DNA of 64,000 nucleotides from Cordylochernes scorpioides (lineage: Eukaryota > Arthropoda > Arachnida > Pseudoscorpiones > Chernetidae): the NCBI GenBank assembly GCA_030710605.1, contig CP092879.1:42031008-42095007 (forward strand). The letters run 5' to 3'. Within the stretch, counting starts at the first letter, position 1. Each line of letters begins with the position of its first letter. Below are positions 1 to 11,794 of the stretch, piece after piece. The notes beneath the pieces were generated by a model, which was not told the origin of the DNA, made no database searches, and saw only the letters and a program-made list of their open reading frames with translations. A program made the translations under genes and the position numbers.

Positions 1-790
1 AAATATTGGCATTTTTATATTAAATAAAATGTTTGTTTTATATTAGATCCAAAATATGCCCTTTAATTAATATATATATATATATATATATATATTCTTG
101 TGTGTCAACGAGTAGGCGACCGAATGCCACACGTGACTAGAAGAACTATTTTTGTTTATTTTTTTATTTATTAGATTTATCAAAAATAAAGGGAATCACA
201 GAGATGAAGGGTATTAATTGTATTTAACCATTGACCACCGTTTCGCGGCAATATGTTAAATGTGCCAGTTATCGTTTACCTTTCGTCCGGTTTAGATATT
301 GACTGGCGATTGAAAAATGTCTAGCCACAGCAACAACCCCTTCTTCAACTGTCCCAACGAGACTCAGAACTTAACGACCTTCCTGGACCGGACCACGGGC
401 CCAGCATTGGACTTGGTGACCATGGAACACTGCACTAAATAAATCCACTGAGCCTTACATCTCAGCCTCATCAATGTATTGTTACGACGATGAAAGAAAG
501 AAAGCTTCGGAAACGCCGTGGTAGTAAGCAGGGTCAAATCGACCAATTGTGTTCATCCAAAGAATAGCTGAAAGGAGATCGACAGAACAGTTGAGATGAA
601 GCCCATCTGGACAGCAGAAAGAGTAAAGTCATCATCCCTGTTTTGCAACGACGGATGCTAGATAATGTTCTCTATATGTTACTTGCTTATTCTTTACACG
701 AAGGTAAATAAAGAGGAGTCGAACAAAAATCCTTACCTATCCTTCGTGATTATTTGGTCATTCTTTACACAGCAGCGGCACAACAATATT
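1..790. other. AT-rich sequence with a family D fragment and (TA)n run
   Basis: No gene is visible. Positions 45-66 match, inverted, the outer end of the family D foldback (8232-8510), including the GGCAT-type end. A (TA)n run follows at about 70-95. The rest is ordinary AT-rich sequence. Confidence 0.4.
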
Positions 791-794
791 TATA

Positions 795-968
795 TTTTGA
801 GTCAAAAGACGATCCATTAAGCATGTTTATATAAAAAGTATATTTGTAAATTAAGCCTATTGGGTAATTAATTGAAAAAAAGTAAGCGCGCGCAATCTCT
901 TGAAATAATTTAAGGAATCTTTTTTTTTCTTTCACAGATCCAGGTACGCCCTTTTTTATATAAATATA
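795..968 (-). repeat. Family H copy (degenerate)
   Basis: 797-845 matches, inverted, the tail of the family H foldback at 9093-9319 (GAGTCAAAAGRCGATCCAT). 885-962 matches one arm of it (the CAATCTCT...poly-T...CCAGGTACG stretch). It is a divergent copy of the same miniature element; no clear target-site duplication is visible. Confidence 0.6.
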
Positions 969-1198
969 TATATTATTCAAAATATTTTGAAGAGTAATTA
1001 CTGCTTCTATCTCCTTTTTTTTTGTTTTCTGAAGTGGCAACATTCCAAATCATTTTCACTTAATTCAGAATATGCAAAGTTTGTTCAAATTTGATCATAA
1101 TGTTGGAATTCAATACATGATATTTTTTATTTTCTATATTTTAACGTTTTCAATTCTAAAAGTTTAATTTATTTGAGAAATAACAACATATTTACAAA

Positions 1199-1936
1199 TA
1201 TGTATAAGACCGGTGGTCTTAATAAAGCTGTATATTTGTGTGTGAAATATATCTTAAAGAAAAATTTCAGAATCAGTGCTTCTCCACGTAACTCAGGCTT
1301 CCAAAAAATTCCCTAACACTCCATCCTTCTTCTAACATCCCACAGACTTGGAGACGATTTTATTTCAATTAACTTCCAATTATTATTACAGCAATCAATT
1401 TTCTAGGCAGGAATTAATTTTGAAAAACCCCATTAATATAGATCCCCTTTTTAAAATACAATCTTAACTTTTTATAGGCGTTTATAGCTATTGACGTTTT
1501 TAAAGAGACATTTAATTTTAAGGCCATTAAATTTATTAATTTTTTATATAGATAGAATGAGTTTTTATACTATATTTAATCCACCTATATTCTATAATCA
1601 CCGTGAATATTATAAGAAAGCAATATTAGACTAAATAATTCTTACTTTATGCTATAACTGGTTATAAAAACAATATTTTATATTTTCCTTCTCTCATATA
1701 AGACTAAAAAGAAAAAATTGATTTGCCTCCTCAATATCAAAATCTCAATCAACTAGACGTATGACACCAGGCTTCTTTCTAAATATTACCAAGAGAATGT
1801 TTGTAATTAAATATTAAATTATATTTTGTAGGTTGTAGGTTAAATATTGTAGATTACCCCCCTCCCCCATATATGCGGAATAAACACAAAAATATTTAAC
1901 ATATACAGGTTTATTTAGACCACCGGTCTTATACAG
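1199..1936. repeat. Pair of inverted ~40-bp motifs
   Basis: The motif TATAAGACCGGTGGTCTTAA and about 20 following bases occur at 1200-1240 (plus) and at 1899-1936 (minus). A third, degenerate copy is near 5548-5585 (minus). The core is itself nearly palindromic. The pair could be the termini of a ~740-bp element, but no transposase is present. Between them I see only AT-rich sequence. Confidence 0.4.
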
Positions 1937-1942
1937 ATTCAC

Positions 1943-2068
1943 CAGAGGAAGAAAGGAAGCATAGATGGAGCTCCTGTACTCCAGGCAGAACCCAACCACA
2001 GACGACAGGTCCGTGGCATATCCAGTGGCCACACGTTCATTCGTGCATACGTCAAAGTTAGTGTATCT
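1943..2068 (-). CDS. Candidate internal exon, product unknown
   Basis: On the minus strand, a 126-nt open stretch (42 codons, phase 0) is preceded by a pyrimidine-rich acceptor ending CTTTTTCAG and followed by a GTGAAT donor-like site. The translation (RYTNFDVCTNERVATGYATD..., ending ...SIYASFLPL) has balanced composition and much higher GC than its surroundings, which suggests coding sequence. I do not recognise the family. It lies beside a dispersed inverted motif, so it could also be a piece of an unrecognised transposon. No partner exon is visible within several kilobases. Confidence 0.3.
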
Positions 2069-2069
2069 C

Positions 2070-2615
2070 TGAAAAAGCTAGTGTTGAATCAGCCGCGTTC
2101 TAGTCTTCGCTTTCCTCTTCCAAAACACACAAAAATTTCTAATTACAAGTATCTAGAGATTTTCCATAAAAATAAATTTGTTCATCTTTCAATTTTATTT
2201 TGAATACCAATATGCCATAACAAGTTATAGCTAAATATCTTGTCTAATGAAAGACATATAATACATTATAGCTGTCATGAACTTAATTCTTAAAGTGAGA
2301 ACATATATTAACATCAGCGAATTTTTGTTTAAAACAAACCTTAATTAACACTGAGAATAATTATTGTTGATAGGCTGTGAAATGTGGTGGATAAATACTC
2401 ACACATTAGAACTCACATTAACTATATTGTTTTTCTTCTAGTACACACTACATAAAAATATTAAATAATTTATTCTTTAGATATGAAATATATGTTTGCA
2501 TAGTCCATAATTCGAAGCCTATTATCTCTTCCTTTATTTTGTATTTATGTTTAAATTACTGCCGTAAAAGAGAGAAAAAGAAAGGTATTATTCATATATA
2601 TATGAAAAAACAATA
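2070..2615. other. No recognisable feature
   Basis: AT-rich sequence without ORFs, repeats or structured motifs that I could recognise. Confidence 0.4.
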
Positions 2616-2616
2616 G

Positions 2617-2763
2617 GATGGCTTTTCTTGATTTATCAAGAAATTGGGTTGGCCAAATATCAGGGAACAGGTTAAATCAATGAATAGTTGATTGCTTCTC
2701 CACCAGATGGCGCTCTGCCTTCTGAAAAGCACATGTTCTCCTGGTCAGGATATGCCTTTTTTA
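2617..2763 (+). repeat. Family A element fragment
   Basis: Matches the 3' body of family A: GGATGGCTTTTCTTGATTTA, then GGTTGGCCAAATATCAGGGA, CCAGATGGCGCTCTGCC and the terminal CTGGTCAGGATATGCC. The hammerhead core found in the 58877 copy is missing here because the copy is 5'-truncated just after the cleavage-proximal sequence. Confidence 0.75.
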
Positions 2764-2920
2764 TATATATAATATATTTATATATATATATTACCTTTTA
2801 TAATAAAAGGATATAACGAATATAACAAATCTGAAAGGTAGAGAGAGAGATAGAAAAGAGAAAGATAGATAGACACTATGAAAAGACACAAGGGAAAATA
2901 TAGATAGACTATATATATTG

Positions 2921-3095
2921 TAGCAAAGTATTTATTATTTTATTAACAGAGTATCATTTTTTATGTTTATATTTTGCTATTCTGTAAATATCCCTCATTG
3001 GTTATCCTTTGTTTTTCATTCATTGTTAATTCTTGACTTAAATAAATTGTTGTGTCATTCCGAAGTTTTTCTTTTCCTATTTTTTCACGTGGAAA
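2921..3095 (+). repeat. Dispersed repeat M (paralogue of 43270-43449)
   Basis: This is the reverse complement of 43270-43449, apart from the insertions found there. It also shares short blocks with Helitron bodies near 36700 and 53100 (a GTGTCAT...AATT...TTTCCTA block). It preserves the uninterrupted form of the site that carries two nested insertions at 43450-43768. Confidence 0.6.
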
Positions 3096-3104
3096 AATTC
3101 AACA

Positions 3105-3283
3105 AACATATATATATAGTCACGACCGTCTTTCCTCATCGGCCTCTGTCACGGATGCGCGCGCACAGGGAGGTCACGTGCTCGCCGGCTCCCTCGAGCC
3201 GGATTTGAACCATGACCTAAGGATCACCGTTGTAACATCTACAGTCGGGTAAAACACGGGCGTTGCCCGGGTCATTCGGCTAG
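3105..3283 (+). mobile_element. Helitron 3' end (truncated copy)
   Basis: Ends with a GC hairpin (CCGGGC-type arms around GTT, 3256-3272), then about 8 nt, then CTAG at 3280-3283 followed by T. This is the Helitron 3' signature: hairpin, CTRR end, insertion before T. The same end is seen at 22275, 37004, 39833 and 52911. The 5' boundary is uncertain. Confidence 0.6.
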
Positions 3284-3584
3284 TATATAATATTTATGAC
3301 AGGACAAAGTATTCATTTTAATTTTTATCACATATCATATTTACACGAATGATTGTTACAAATTTTAAGACGAGTTTAAATATGTGGATTCAAAAGATAA
3401 TACAAATTTTTGAATAAATGGTATTTACTATCCTATTAGGATACTTTAGGATAGAGGATTAGGAATTTCTATTATGTTTTTTTTTTATTAAAACGTAGTT
3501 TTTTATTATAATTATTTTTTATTTTAATACTTTTGAGTTTTTCTCTCTCTATATATATATTTAACCCTAATATGATTTTTTTTG

Positions 3585-3838
3585 CTTATCCCTAGTACAC
3601 GTGGTACAGGCCATGATAATCATGGTGGGTAGAAGGCGACTGCTTTTTGCACTTACAAATAGATATGCCAGAGCCCCGTTTGGTTACTTGCTCTCGCTGG
3701 TGGGGTTGGACTTTTGCCAGAATAGGGGAACTTTGGAGCATTTTTTAAATCAGAAAAAAAGTGCCCAATGCGGGAATCGAACTTGGGTCGTAGCGGTCGA
3801 AAACCAACGGTTTATACCAGCCTTCCACCGACCCCACC
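3585..3838 (-). repeat. tRNA-derived SINE, copy 1
   Basis: Reads on the minus strand: a tRNA-like head ending in a B-box-like GGTTCGATTCC variant, then a conserved body (CCAACCCCACCAGCGAG, AACGGGGCTCTGGC) and a tail next to AGGGATAAGCAAAA. It is the same family as 4091-4385 and 41683-41997. The 5' head is mutated. Confidence 0.75.
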
Positions 3839-3889
3839 CTAATATGATTAAATTGTGATATAAAAAAAATAATATAAATGTATATGTTA

Positions 3890-4080
3890 CATAAATATTA
3901 TTCTATTTTAAAATTAATTTTTCGAGAATAAATTCTGTAAAGTTGACCACCAGATGTCTTGGCTTTAGACTATATAAACACATTGTTATTTGTGTTTCCT
4001 TTGGCCGGCTCAAATCTTTTTGTAAATATGTACATAAGTCTTTTATTTTTTTATTCTACTCGCCCTAATTCAGGTATTTA
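3890..4080 (+). repeat. Family F repeat, copy 1
   Basis: Diverged copy of a ~200-bp repeat also at 43975-44180 and 62480-62695. It has a GACCNCCAGAGGTC-like block, a TATA-like stretch, the shared GGCCGGCTCAAA block and GTAAATANGT near the 3' end. The TATA-like box could indicate an LTR, but the similarity extends upstream of any plausible TG start. Confidence 0.55.
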
Positions 4081-4090
4081 TTCCCTTTTT

Positions 4091-4385
4091 TTGTTTGCTT
4101 ATCCCTAGTACACATGATACAGGCCATGATAATCATGGTGGTAGAAGTAGGCGACTGCTTTTATTGTAAGTGCACCACATGTCTACACATGTGAAAAGCA
4201 GTTCAACTTTGCATTTACAAATGTGCCAGAGCCCCTTTGGTTACTTGCACTCGCTAGTGGGGTTGGACTTCACAAGAATCGGGGGCCATTGGAGCATTTT
4301 TTACCTTAAATTAAAAAAAGGTGCCCAATGCGGGATTCGATCGCAGGCCGTAGAGGTCGAAAACCACCATCCTTCCACTGACCCA
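4091..4385 (-). repeat. tRNA-derived SINE, copy 2
   Basis: Near full length, minus strand. It retains the block CACATGTGTAGACATGTG-like palindrome (4177-4195), the central CCAACCCCACTAGCGAG region and a tRNA-like head around 4325-4385. It is adjacent to family F and copy 1. Confidence 0.75.
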
Positions 4386-4389
4386 GTAT

Positions 4390-4960
4390 TTAGTCCTTAT
4401 TTTCATAATCTCGAAGAAAATAGTGATCTGAAATGTTTTCATTTATATTTTTCCAAGATGACACGACTACAAACCAATATCATAATATTCTTGTATTCAA
4501 TATCTAAAAAAAAAAAAACACCTAAAAATTTTAATCAAAATTTAATATAACAGCATATTTTCGAAATCTTAACAACTTTTATTATAACATATATACCTAA
4601 TTAAAACCGTCTAACCTGAAATATATAGCTTATATCGTGCGAATTCTTGTACACAAGAGATATGTGATATTACATTATAATTATTATTCCCTAATATAAT
4701 TAATAATAAAAACTATATAGCATTAGATAATTAAATTTTCAGCATTAGATAATTTGTTTGTTTATAAAATATACAAATGTACTATAATTATTAATATTCT
4801 ACTTTGATAAATATATACTTTTTAATATAGGTCAAATTGCACCTCTAAAAACAAATATGCAAAATATATCCATATGTATCCAAAGATAATCGAATATTAT
4901 CAAAACGATTAGGTTATATATGTGGCACTTACATATATATTAAAAATACAAAAAAATACT
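4390..4960. other. No recognisable feature
   Basis: Very AT-rich sequence with short A and T runs; nothing supported. Confidence 0.4.
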
Positions 4961-4961
4961 A

Positions 4962-5140
4962 TCCTGACCACTCTAATTTTTAGATTGCAGACCGCCACCA
5001 TCTAGGGGAACAAAATTCAACTAAACGTTGATTTAAATCGTTCCCTGATATCTGTCTAACCCAGATCTTGATAAATCAAGAAGAGTCTATCAACTATGCG
5101 TTTCGTGCTGTTGGCCATTGTCAGAATGGTGTAATTATAT
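4962..5140 (-). repeat. Family A element with decayed hammerhead
   Basis: Minus-strand family A copy. The body (TTGATAAATCAAGA, AAATCAACGTTTAG-type and CACCATCTAG blocks) is followed upstream by CTGACAA...GAAACGC...ATA, the remains of the hammerhead core seen at 58877. CUGANGA has become CUGACAA and stem II no longer pairs. Confidence 0.65.
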
Positions 5141-5212
5141 ATAATATAGATATTAATCGCTTTCATAATCTGTGATAAGATTTATTTCCCTATTTAAATA
5201 TATTGATATGAT

Positions 5213-5475
5213 ATCTATTCATATAAAATGAAAGGATTTAAAAGCACAAATGTTTCCTTTATACATAATAAAAACTTCTACTGCCCTCACTGCGATAAAA
5301 AGAATATATTGGGAGGGCTTGGCTCAGCAGTGGTGGACCCCCACTATATATCCCAATATATTTTTTCATCGCAGTAAGGGCAGTAGAAGTTTTTATTATG
5401 TATAAAGGAAACATAAGTGCTTTTAAATCCTTTCATTTTATATGTATAGATGGCGCGTTATTGCTTTGTGATAAT
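5213..5475. repeat. Family E palindromic element, copy 1
   Basis: Near-perfect inverted repeat: 5227-5330 against 5350-5450, both carrying ATGAAAGGATTTAAAAGCAC, CTTCTACTGCCCT and CTGCGAT blocks. The right side has an extra unpaired tail (TATAGATGGCGCGTTATTGC). ATATCTATT flanks both sides (5211-5219 and about 5473-5482), a possible short target duplication. The inner part retains only the CUGAUGA-type strand, mutated. Confidence 0.75.
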
Positions 5476-5849
5476 ATCTATTATTAATATTCACAATGCC
5501 AATCTATTTCTGATATTATTTTTTATCTTAAATACAAAAATATTCACACGCAGCGCCTTTATTTAGATCATCAGTCTTACTAAATATTCTTATTTAGACT
5601 CTAACAGAGGAATAAGTAAGAAAAAACTTTAATAAGCAAATATAGAAAGAAATATATATAATACACTCATATATACAACCATAAATATATATATTAGATA
5701 TTCACATCAAAGGTATACATATATACATGTGTACATATATACATTTATCTATCAAACCGTGGATAATATCACCAGAAATCAAACAAATATAACGTAATAA
5801 GAAAAAGAATGGCTAAAAAAAAATATAAGAACAACAATAAAAAGAATAG

Positions 5850-6775
5850 CTAAATAAAGTACATCAGAATCACATCTAGGTAGGATACTTTCATATCTGA
5901 TAATAATAAATAAATAAATTGAGCCATTCTTATAAAAAATACCATATATTTATAATTCTGTATTTATTTATATACACTTTCTCTTTTGTTTATCGTCTAA
6001 TAATTATTTTAGGTTGAGATAAAGCAAGATCAAAAGGTTTCAAAATAAATTAGCAAAATAAGGTGCAGTTTTGAAAATCTACATTAAGATCAAAAGAATA
6101 TTTTACAATCACTACTTAAATGAGGTATATCAGAATCACATCTTGGTACGATACTTTAATATCTGATAATAATAATAAATAAAAAGAAATTGAGTTATAT
6201 ATATATTCCTATAAAAAATACTATATACAGGCTTTAAAATACCATATACATTTATAAATCGGTATTTATTCATAAACTTTCTTTTGTTTATCATTTGAAA
6301 ATTATTTAAGGTTTAGATAAAGCAAGATCCAAAGTTTTAAAATAAATTAACAAAATAAGGTGCAGTTTTGAAAATATATAGAAAACTAAAAGAATAGTTT
6401 AGAATCACTTCTTAAATTTGGAATATCAGAATATGTATATACACGATACTTTTCATATATGATAAAAATAATAAATAAAAATAAATTGAGTTATATATAC
6501 TTACAAAAAATACTATTTTAAAATAGGCCTTATTTTGGATTTTAATAAGATTTTTTATCAATCCAATATTTCGATATATATATATAGATACAAATATATA
6601 AATTTATAAATAGGTTTTTATATATAAACTTTCTTTTGTTTTTCGTCTGATAATTATTACTAGTTGAGATAAAGCAAATTCCAAAATATTTAAAATAAAT
6701 TAGCAAAATAAGGTACAGTTTTGAAAATCTATATTAAAATTAAAAGAATAGTTTAAAATCTCTTCCTTAAAACAC
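5850..6775. repeat. Tandem array of a ~300-bp unit
   Basis: About three diverged units begin near 5860, 6120 and 6415. Each contains TATCAGAAT, GATACTTT.ATATCTGATAATAA, TTATAAAAAATAC, ACTTTCTTTTGTTTATCGTC and GAGATAAAGCAA blocks in the same order. No coding content. Confidence 0.7.
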
Positions 6776-6779
6776 ATAC

Positions 6780-8230
6780 TCCTGTTTCTTACAGAAATTT
6801 CAAAACGCGCTATAAAAATAGGGTTATAACAAGACAATTAGAGCACATAACCCGTTTAATAAATTTGCATTTTTAACCTTTCAAATCCCAACTAACAAAG
6901 TCTGTATAAATTATAAGTGGAAGATAAAAATAATAAAAAGATGAAATATCTTTCCTCCCATATTTAACCTTATGTAAATTTAAAACCATTAGTTTTATAA
7001 TAGATTGAAAAATAAAAATTTAAATTTAGGCGGGAAATATATATATATCTGTCTCAAATAACATCAAATAAATAATAGGTTTTTTTTTCTTCGAATTATT
7101 CATAGAAATTTCTTTTTTATTTTCAATAAAATATTGAAATATTTAAAACGTTCCCTTTTAATTTCAAATTTTAAATTTCATTTTAAATATTCTAACATAT
7201 GTATATGTATAATGAAATTTATTACTTCTCATTTTTCATACAATAATTTATACATATATATAGTGATTTATATATATAATATATAATTTTTAAAGATGAT
7301 AGAATTAATAATACATAGGAAATGGTAATTTGCTTGGTCTCTTGTTTTATCTATAAAATTTTAATTGATGTATATATTGCTCCCTAGTGCCTATCTAAAA
7401 CCATGTGATAACGAATTATTCCAGTTCTGCTGAATATTTTATTATTTTCTATTAATTATTCACTGATACTGTTTGAAAATTTTGTTGAAAAAGGTGTAAA
7501 ATGTTAATATCTGCCTTGATGTGCTAGATCTGTGTCAAATCTAAAATTTAAAAAAATGATTTACAGAATAATCTAAGATATCGATGTTTTTTTTCTAATT
7601 TCGTTTGTATATTATAATTAGGAGGTGAATATATTGCTTTTTTAATATAATGTTCGTCCAAATACTTTTAATGTGTTTTATTTGAACAAATATGAAGCAA
7701 GAAGTTGAATATTCTTTGAGTGTGAAAGCTTGTAAAAAATAGGAACTTACCCTCTATTATTAATTTGTTTATTTTTGGTTTGTCGTCTGTTTTGCACAAG
7801 TTGAATCTGGTTAGAAAATGTATAAAAATTAGATGATTCTTTTGTTGCCTTAAATACGAGGTAATTAACTCGTTTCTCTCTATATATCTAAAAATGTTTA
7901 ATGTTTAATAAATTAATTTTATAAATCTCAGAGTTGTCTTCAAAAACGATCCAACAAAATAGATGTCTTATATATAATTATAAAAGAGTATATTAATATA
8001 AAGATATATTTAAAAGTTTATGTGAGCAATAGTTACAAAGATATTATTTGAAAAAGTAAAAATAAAAATCATTTTAAAAGTTTATATTTTATTTAGAGAT
8101 TGTACATAAAGTATTAGCTAGTTGAAGAGCAGTATATTTGCTTGAATACTTGCAAATTCAAAATAAAAATAAAAACTTTTTATCTGATTTTTATTGTTAC
8201 TTTTTTAAATTTATTTTACTTTTTCATTTA
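6780..8230. other. No recognisable feature
   Basis: Long AT-rich stretch without ORFs of interest, inverted repeats or family matches that I could find. Confidence 0.4.
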
Positions 8231-8231
8231 A

Positions 8232-8515
8232 AGGTTTAATTAAAAAGGCATATATTGAATTAAAATATCATTTATTTTACCAATATTTCAGTTGGCTGAA
8301 TATCAAGGTATTATAACATATTAATGTGTGTCAACAACAAACTTAATTCTATTGACGTTATGTGGCGTTGAGTTTGTTGTAGACACACATTGATATGTTA
8401 TAATACCATGATAAAGGTTGGCGTTCAACCAACTGAAATATTGGTAAATAAATCATATTTTGATCCAATATATGCCTTTTTAATTAAATATTTATTTATG
8501 GATTGCTCTAATTTC
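8232..8515. repeat. Family D palindromic element
   Basis: Inverted arms share AAAAAGGCATATATTG, CCAATATTTCAGTTGGC and a GTTGTTGACACACATTAATATG block; the loop is near 8345-8365. The right side continues into a tail (ATTTATTTATGGATTGCTCT) also present beside the second copy at 59135-59390. It shares the GGCAT terminal motif with families A and B. No clear target duplication was found. Confidence 0.75.
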
Positions 8516-8519
8516 AAAA

Positions 8520-9080
8520 CAATATTCGAAAGTGTATTCTAAAAATGACTACTAAAAATAAATATAAAAATGAAGTTTATTTAAATTCAAACATAACTTT
8601 TATTGTATTTCAGTATTCTAATATTAGATGACACGTTTATAGATTATATTATTTTAAACAAAGGTAACCACTTACGACTTCAAAAATATCAATACTTTAT
8701 GTCACATACACTCTTAAAAATCAAATAAATGAATAATTACTTTAACAAATGGCAATCTATCTTTATTTAATGTCAAACGTAACCAATTGTTTACTTATTT
8801 ATTGAAGACTCTGGCTATTTATTACTATAACTGTTTTGTATTTTTAGAAATATACTTAAAATTTGATACATTATATTATAGTGGAGATTTCCATTTAGAT
8901 TGCATTATATTTTATGATCTTAAATATCTTATAATCTGGTGTAGATTACAAAATTTTCCAAAAGGTCGTCTCTCTATTTTTTTTTTGGTTTAAAAGAAAT
9001 AGAAGAATTTGATACAATCAGAAATTTATATCTTTAAATTGTTATTAGCGACTCTATATTCTCACACGCCATGTTCTAAC
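8520..9080. other. No recognisable feature
   Basis: AT-rich; only short unsupported ORFs. Confidence 0.4.
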
Positions 9081-9331
9081 AATTCTATAATAGTTTATAT
9101 AAAAGGGTGTACCTGAATCTGTAGAGAAAAAAAAAAAACAATTTTTCTCTAATTATTTCGATAGATTACTCCCTCTTTATCAATTTATTCATATTACTGT
9201 GTAATAAATTGATAAAGAGGGAGCAATCTCTCGAAATATTTAAAGAAATTTTTTTTTTCTTTACAAACCCAGGTACACTCTTTTATATGAACTTAATTGA
9301 TGGATCGCCTTTTGACTCAAATTCTATAATA
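9081..9331. mobile_element. Family H palindromic miniature element with 12-bp TSD
   Basis: The element is 9093-9319, flanked by the perfect 12-bp duplication AATTCTATAATA (9081-9092 and 9320-9331). Its arms pair from GTTTATATAAAAGGG(T) on the left to CTCTTTTATATGAAC on the right around a loop near 9195. A 27-nt unpaired tail (9293-9319) lies on the right only. This matches the architecture of the two PLEs in this window. Confidence 0.8.
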
Positions 9332-9339
9332 AATCCATT

Positions 9340-10225
9340 TTGATTTAAATTGGAGTCATATTTTTTTTCAGCAGTGCATACACATATTGTACTGTTGGGA
9401 TGCTTATATAACTTAAGATGCCTATGTAGTAGAATTTATATATTTGGAATACGGCGTGGAAAATATAAAACGGCGATTAAAATATGTAAATAGATTAGAA
9501 AGCATTGAGGGTTATTTATCCTTCTTCATCACAGCAATTTGCCACCCAGATGTTTAAATAAAAATTACTCACGTAGCATACTTTTTGGTTCTCAAGTAAG
9601 AAATGTTCATGAAATTGCATTCAGAAAAGATACACCTTCATTTTTATATTATATTTTATTCTCCATTATTTTTATATAATTCTTAAAGCTCTTCAAAAAT
9701 AAAGACAATTTGAAATATTTAAAGAATACTTGGAAACTTAAAGAGAATAAATCTCTAAATTGTTGAGCGTTAGGTATTGTAAATAGTCCAGAATGCAAAT
9801 GGTATCAGGATTCTGGATCTTATTACAAACATTAAACAAATATATTTGGAAGATTTTCAAGTGTGGTTCAATAGATATAATTGCTCTATCACAGATATAA
9901 TTACGCTGCCAAACACCGTTTCAAGGTCAGAGGAAACAATGGAAATAGATTTGTCCTCACGTAATTTGCATAAGTAATGATGAACATGGCACACGCCATT
10001 CTTGTATTCTAATTGTTGGTTTACTAGGGCTTTTCCTGTGCACGCGACACCTTCCCTGACACTTTGTTTTTATACCTATTTTATATTCCTATGGTCGATA
10101 GAAGTTCATAGAAATGAATTCTGTGAAACATTCTACATACAAAATGTTAGCATACATCCTAGAAGCAGATGGCCTCTCAGACCTGTCGGTCCATAAGACG
10201 GTATGTTAGCATACAGCACAAATCC
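9340..10225. other. No recognisable feature
   Basis: AT-rich single-copy-looking sequence with no supported gene. Confidence 0.4.
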
Positions 10226-10227
10226 TA

Positions 10228-10425
10228 CAAGGTTGTCCCAAAAGTTCGTAAACACTTGCAAAAATTGTAATACCAATAATATTCGCTGTTATGTATAATG
10301 TCTTTGTATAATGTATTTGTATTATGTATAAGGTAATAGTATTATGTATTCGACGTAATAATATTATTCTCCAAGTAATAAGAAAAACAACGTTTTAAGA
10401 AAAACACGAACATTTTGGACAACCT
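10228..10425. mobile_element. mariner-type MITE
   Basis: TIRs CAAGGTTGTCCCAAAAGTTC (left, followed by GTAAACAC) and the inverted, diverged form (CACGAACATTTTGGACAACC) on the right; preceded by TA. It belongs to the same family as the cluster at 31296-32142. The interior is AT-rich and non-coding. Confidence 0.75.
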
Positions 10426-10839
10426 TACCTACATAATATAGATGCTTATTATATCTGCTATAGATTCTCTTTGAATTCTAATAGTTATATATATAATTGA
10501 ATAATTCTTTTGAAACTTATATATAGATACATTTTTAATTAAAATCGTTATAAAGAATTTTCATATATTTATTGAAAAATTCTTATAACTGTTATAGATT
10601 CGTTTAAAATTATATTCGTTATAAAGAATTCATATCATCTCCGGCGTTCATTTTACAATTTGGTGTCAAAGGCATTCACCAAATAACATCTTAAGACTTA
10701 CCCGTGCTATATCACATGACACTTCTAAGTGAAATCTTACTACAAATTAGGATATTTTTCACAGATATATTATTAAATGTTTTATTTAAATATCCATCCA
10801 GTATATAATTCTGGCGATATTTTGTGGTACAAACTCTCT

Positions 10840-10925
10840 CTCTTTTTCCTTTCCATCACTACTTGAATAGTGCGGACTGTGCACTTTTGCCTATGTTTTG
10901 ACGAAATGTCAATAAAACTATGTTA
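10840..10925 (+). repeat. Family J fragment
   Basis: AGTGCGGACTGTGCACTTTT followed by a TGACG.AATGTCAATAAAACT block, shared with 39345-39575 (minus) and 62955-63215 (plus). The AATAAA-like end suggests a transcript-derived 3' end. Confidence 0.5.
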
Positions 10926-10929
10926 TTTC

Positions 10930-11790
10930 CCAATTGTCTCCCTCTTTTCCAAGCCAAGAATCATCCGTTTGCCATAGCAAAATTCTCAAGAGAATTCCCA
11001 TCTTCATTCTGCTTCAGGATAATTTAATTTGGGTATTTACTTTTTCCCATTATTTTCGACATCCCTGGCCTATCCTTAATCCACTTAGGTCCTGCTTCTA
11101 TAATTGGATGGATGGGTTAAGAGTCTGAATGAGCGTGACAATCGTCCCCAGTGCCATATGTAGACAGAGCTAAAGTACCAAGTTAGATTTATAACCAAAT
11201 TTGAGACTCGAAACTACTCCAAATTCTAATACAAGCATGAAGAAATAAAAATTACATTTCCATTAAGAATTCCTGAATATTTAATTCAATATAACCCACC
11301 CTCTTTGTCTCTTTGCTGATCAAATATTTATAATAATGGTAACCTAGATATAGTAGAAAGTTTTACCATTATCCTCCGCATTCTGAATTAGAAATTTGAG
11401 AATCTTCACTAGTAAACTAGCTGATGCTCATAAGTGTATTGCGTCTATAATCGCGCTGTTTATTTGAGAAACTTTAAATATTTATATTCAAATTAGAATT
11501 TTACAATAAAAGGCCTCACATATTAAAGACATACTGATCCGCAAAACTGTATATTTTAATAAAACGCTTTCTTTAATTAGGTAATAGTTATAAAATTTAT
11601 AATCATATTCTATATAATACACTTATCATAGTTTGGTTATATCTATTATACTTGTGTACAAATAATTATTTTCTTAAATAAAATTTTAAGGACGTCATAG
11701 TCCGAAAAAATGCTCGCCACGATTTTATAGCTTAAATAAAGAATCTCGTTTCCGTTAGCTTTTATTCTTTCTTCAAAATGATGTCTAGTG
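10930..11790. other. No recognisable feature
   Basis: AT-rich; small ORFs without recognisable similarity. Confidence 0.4.
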
Positions 11791-11794
11791 ATTC

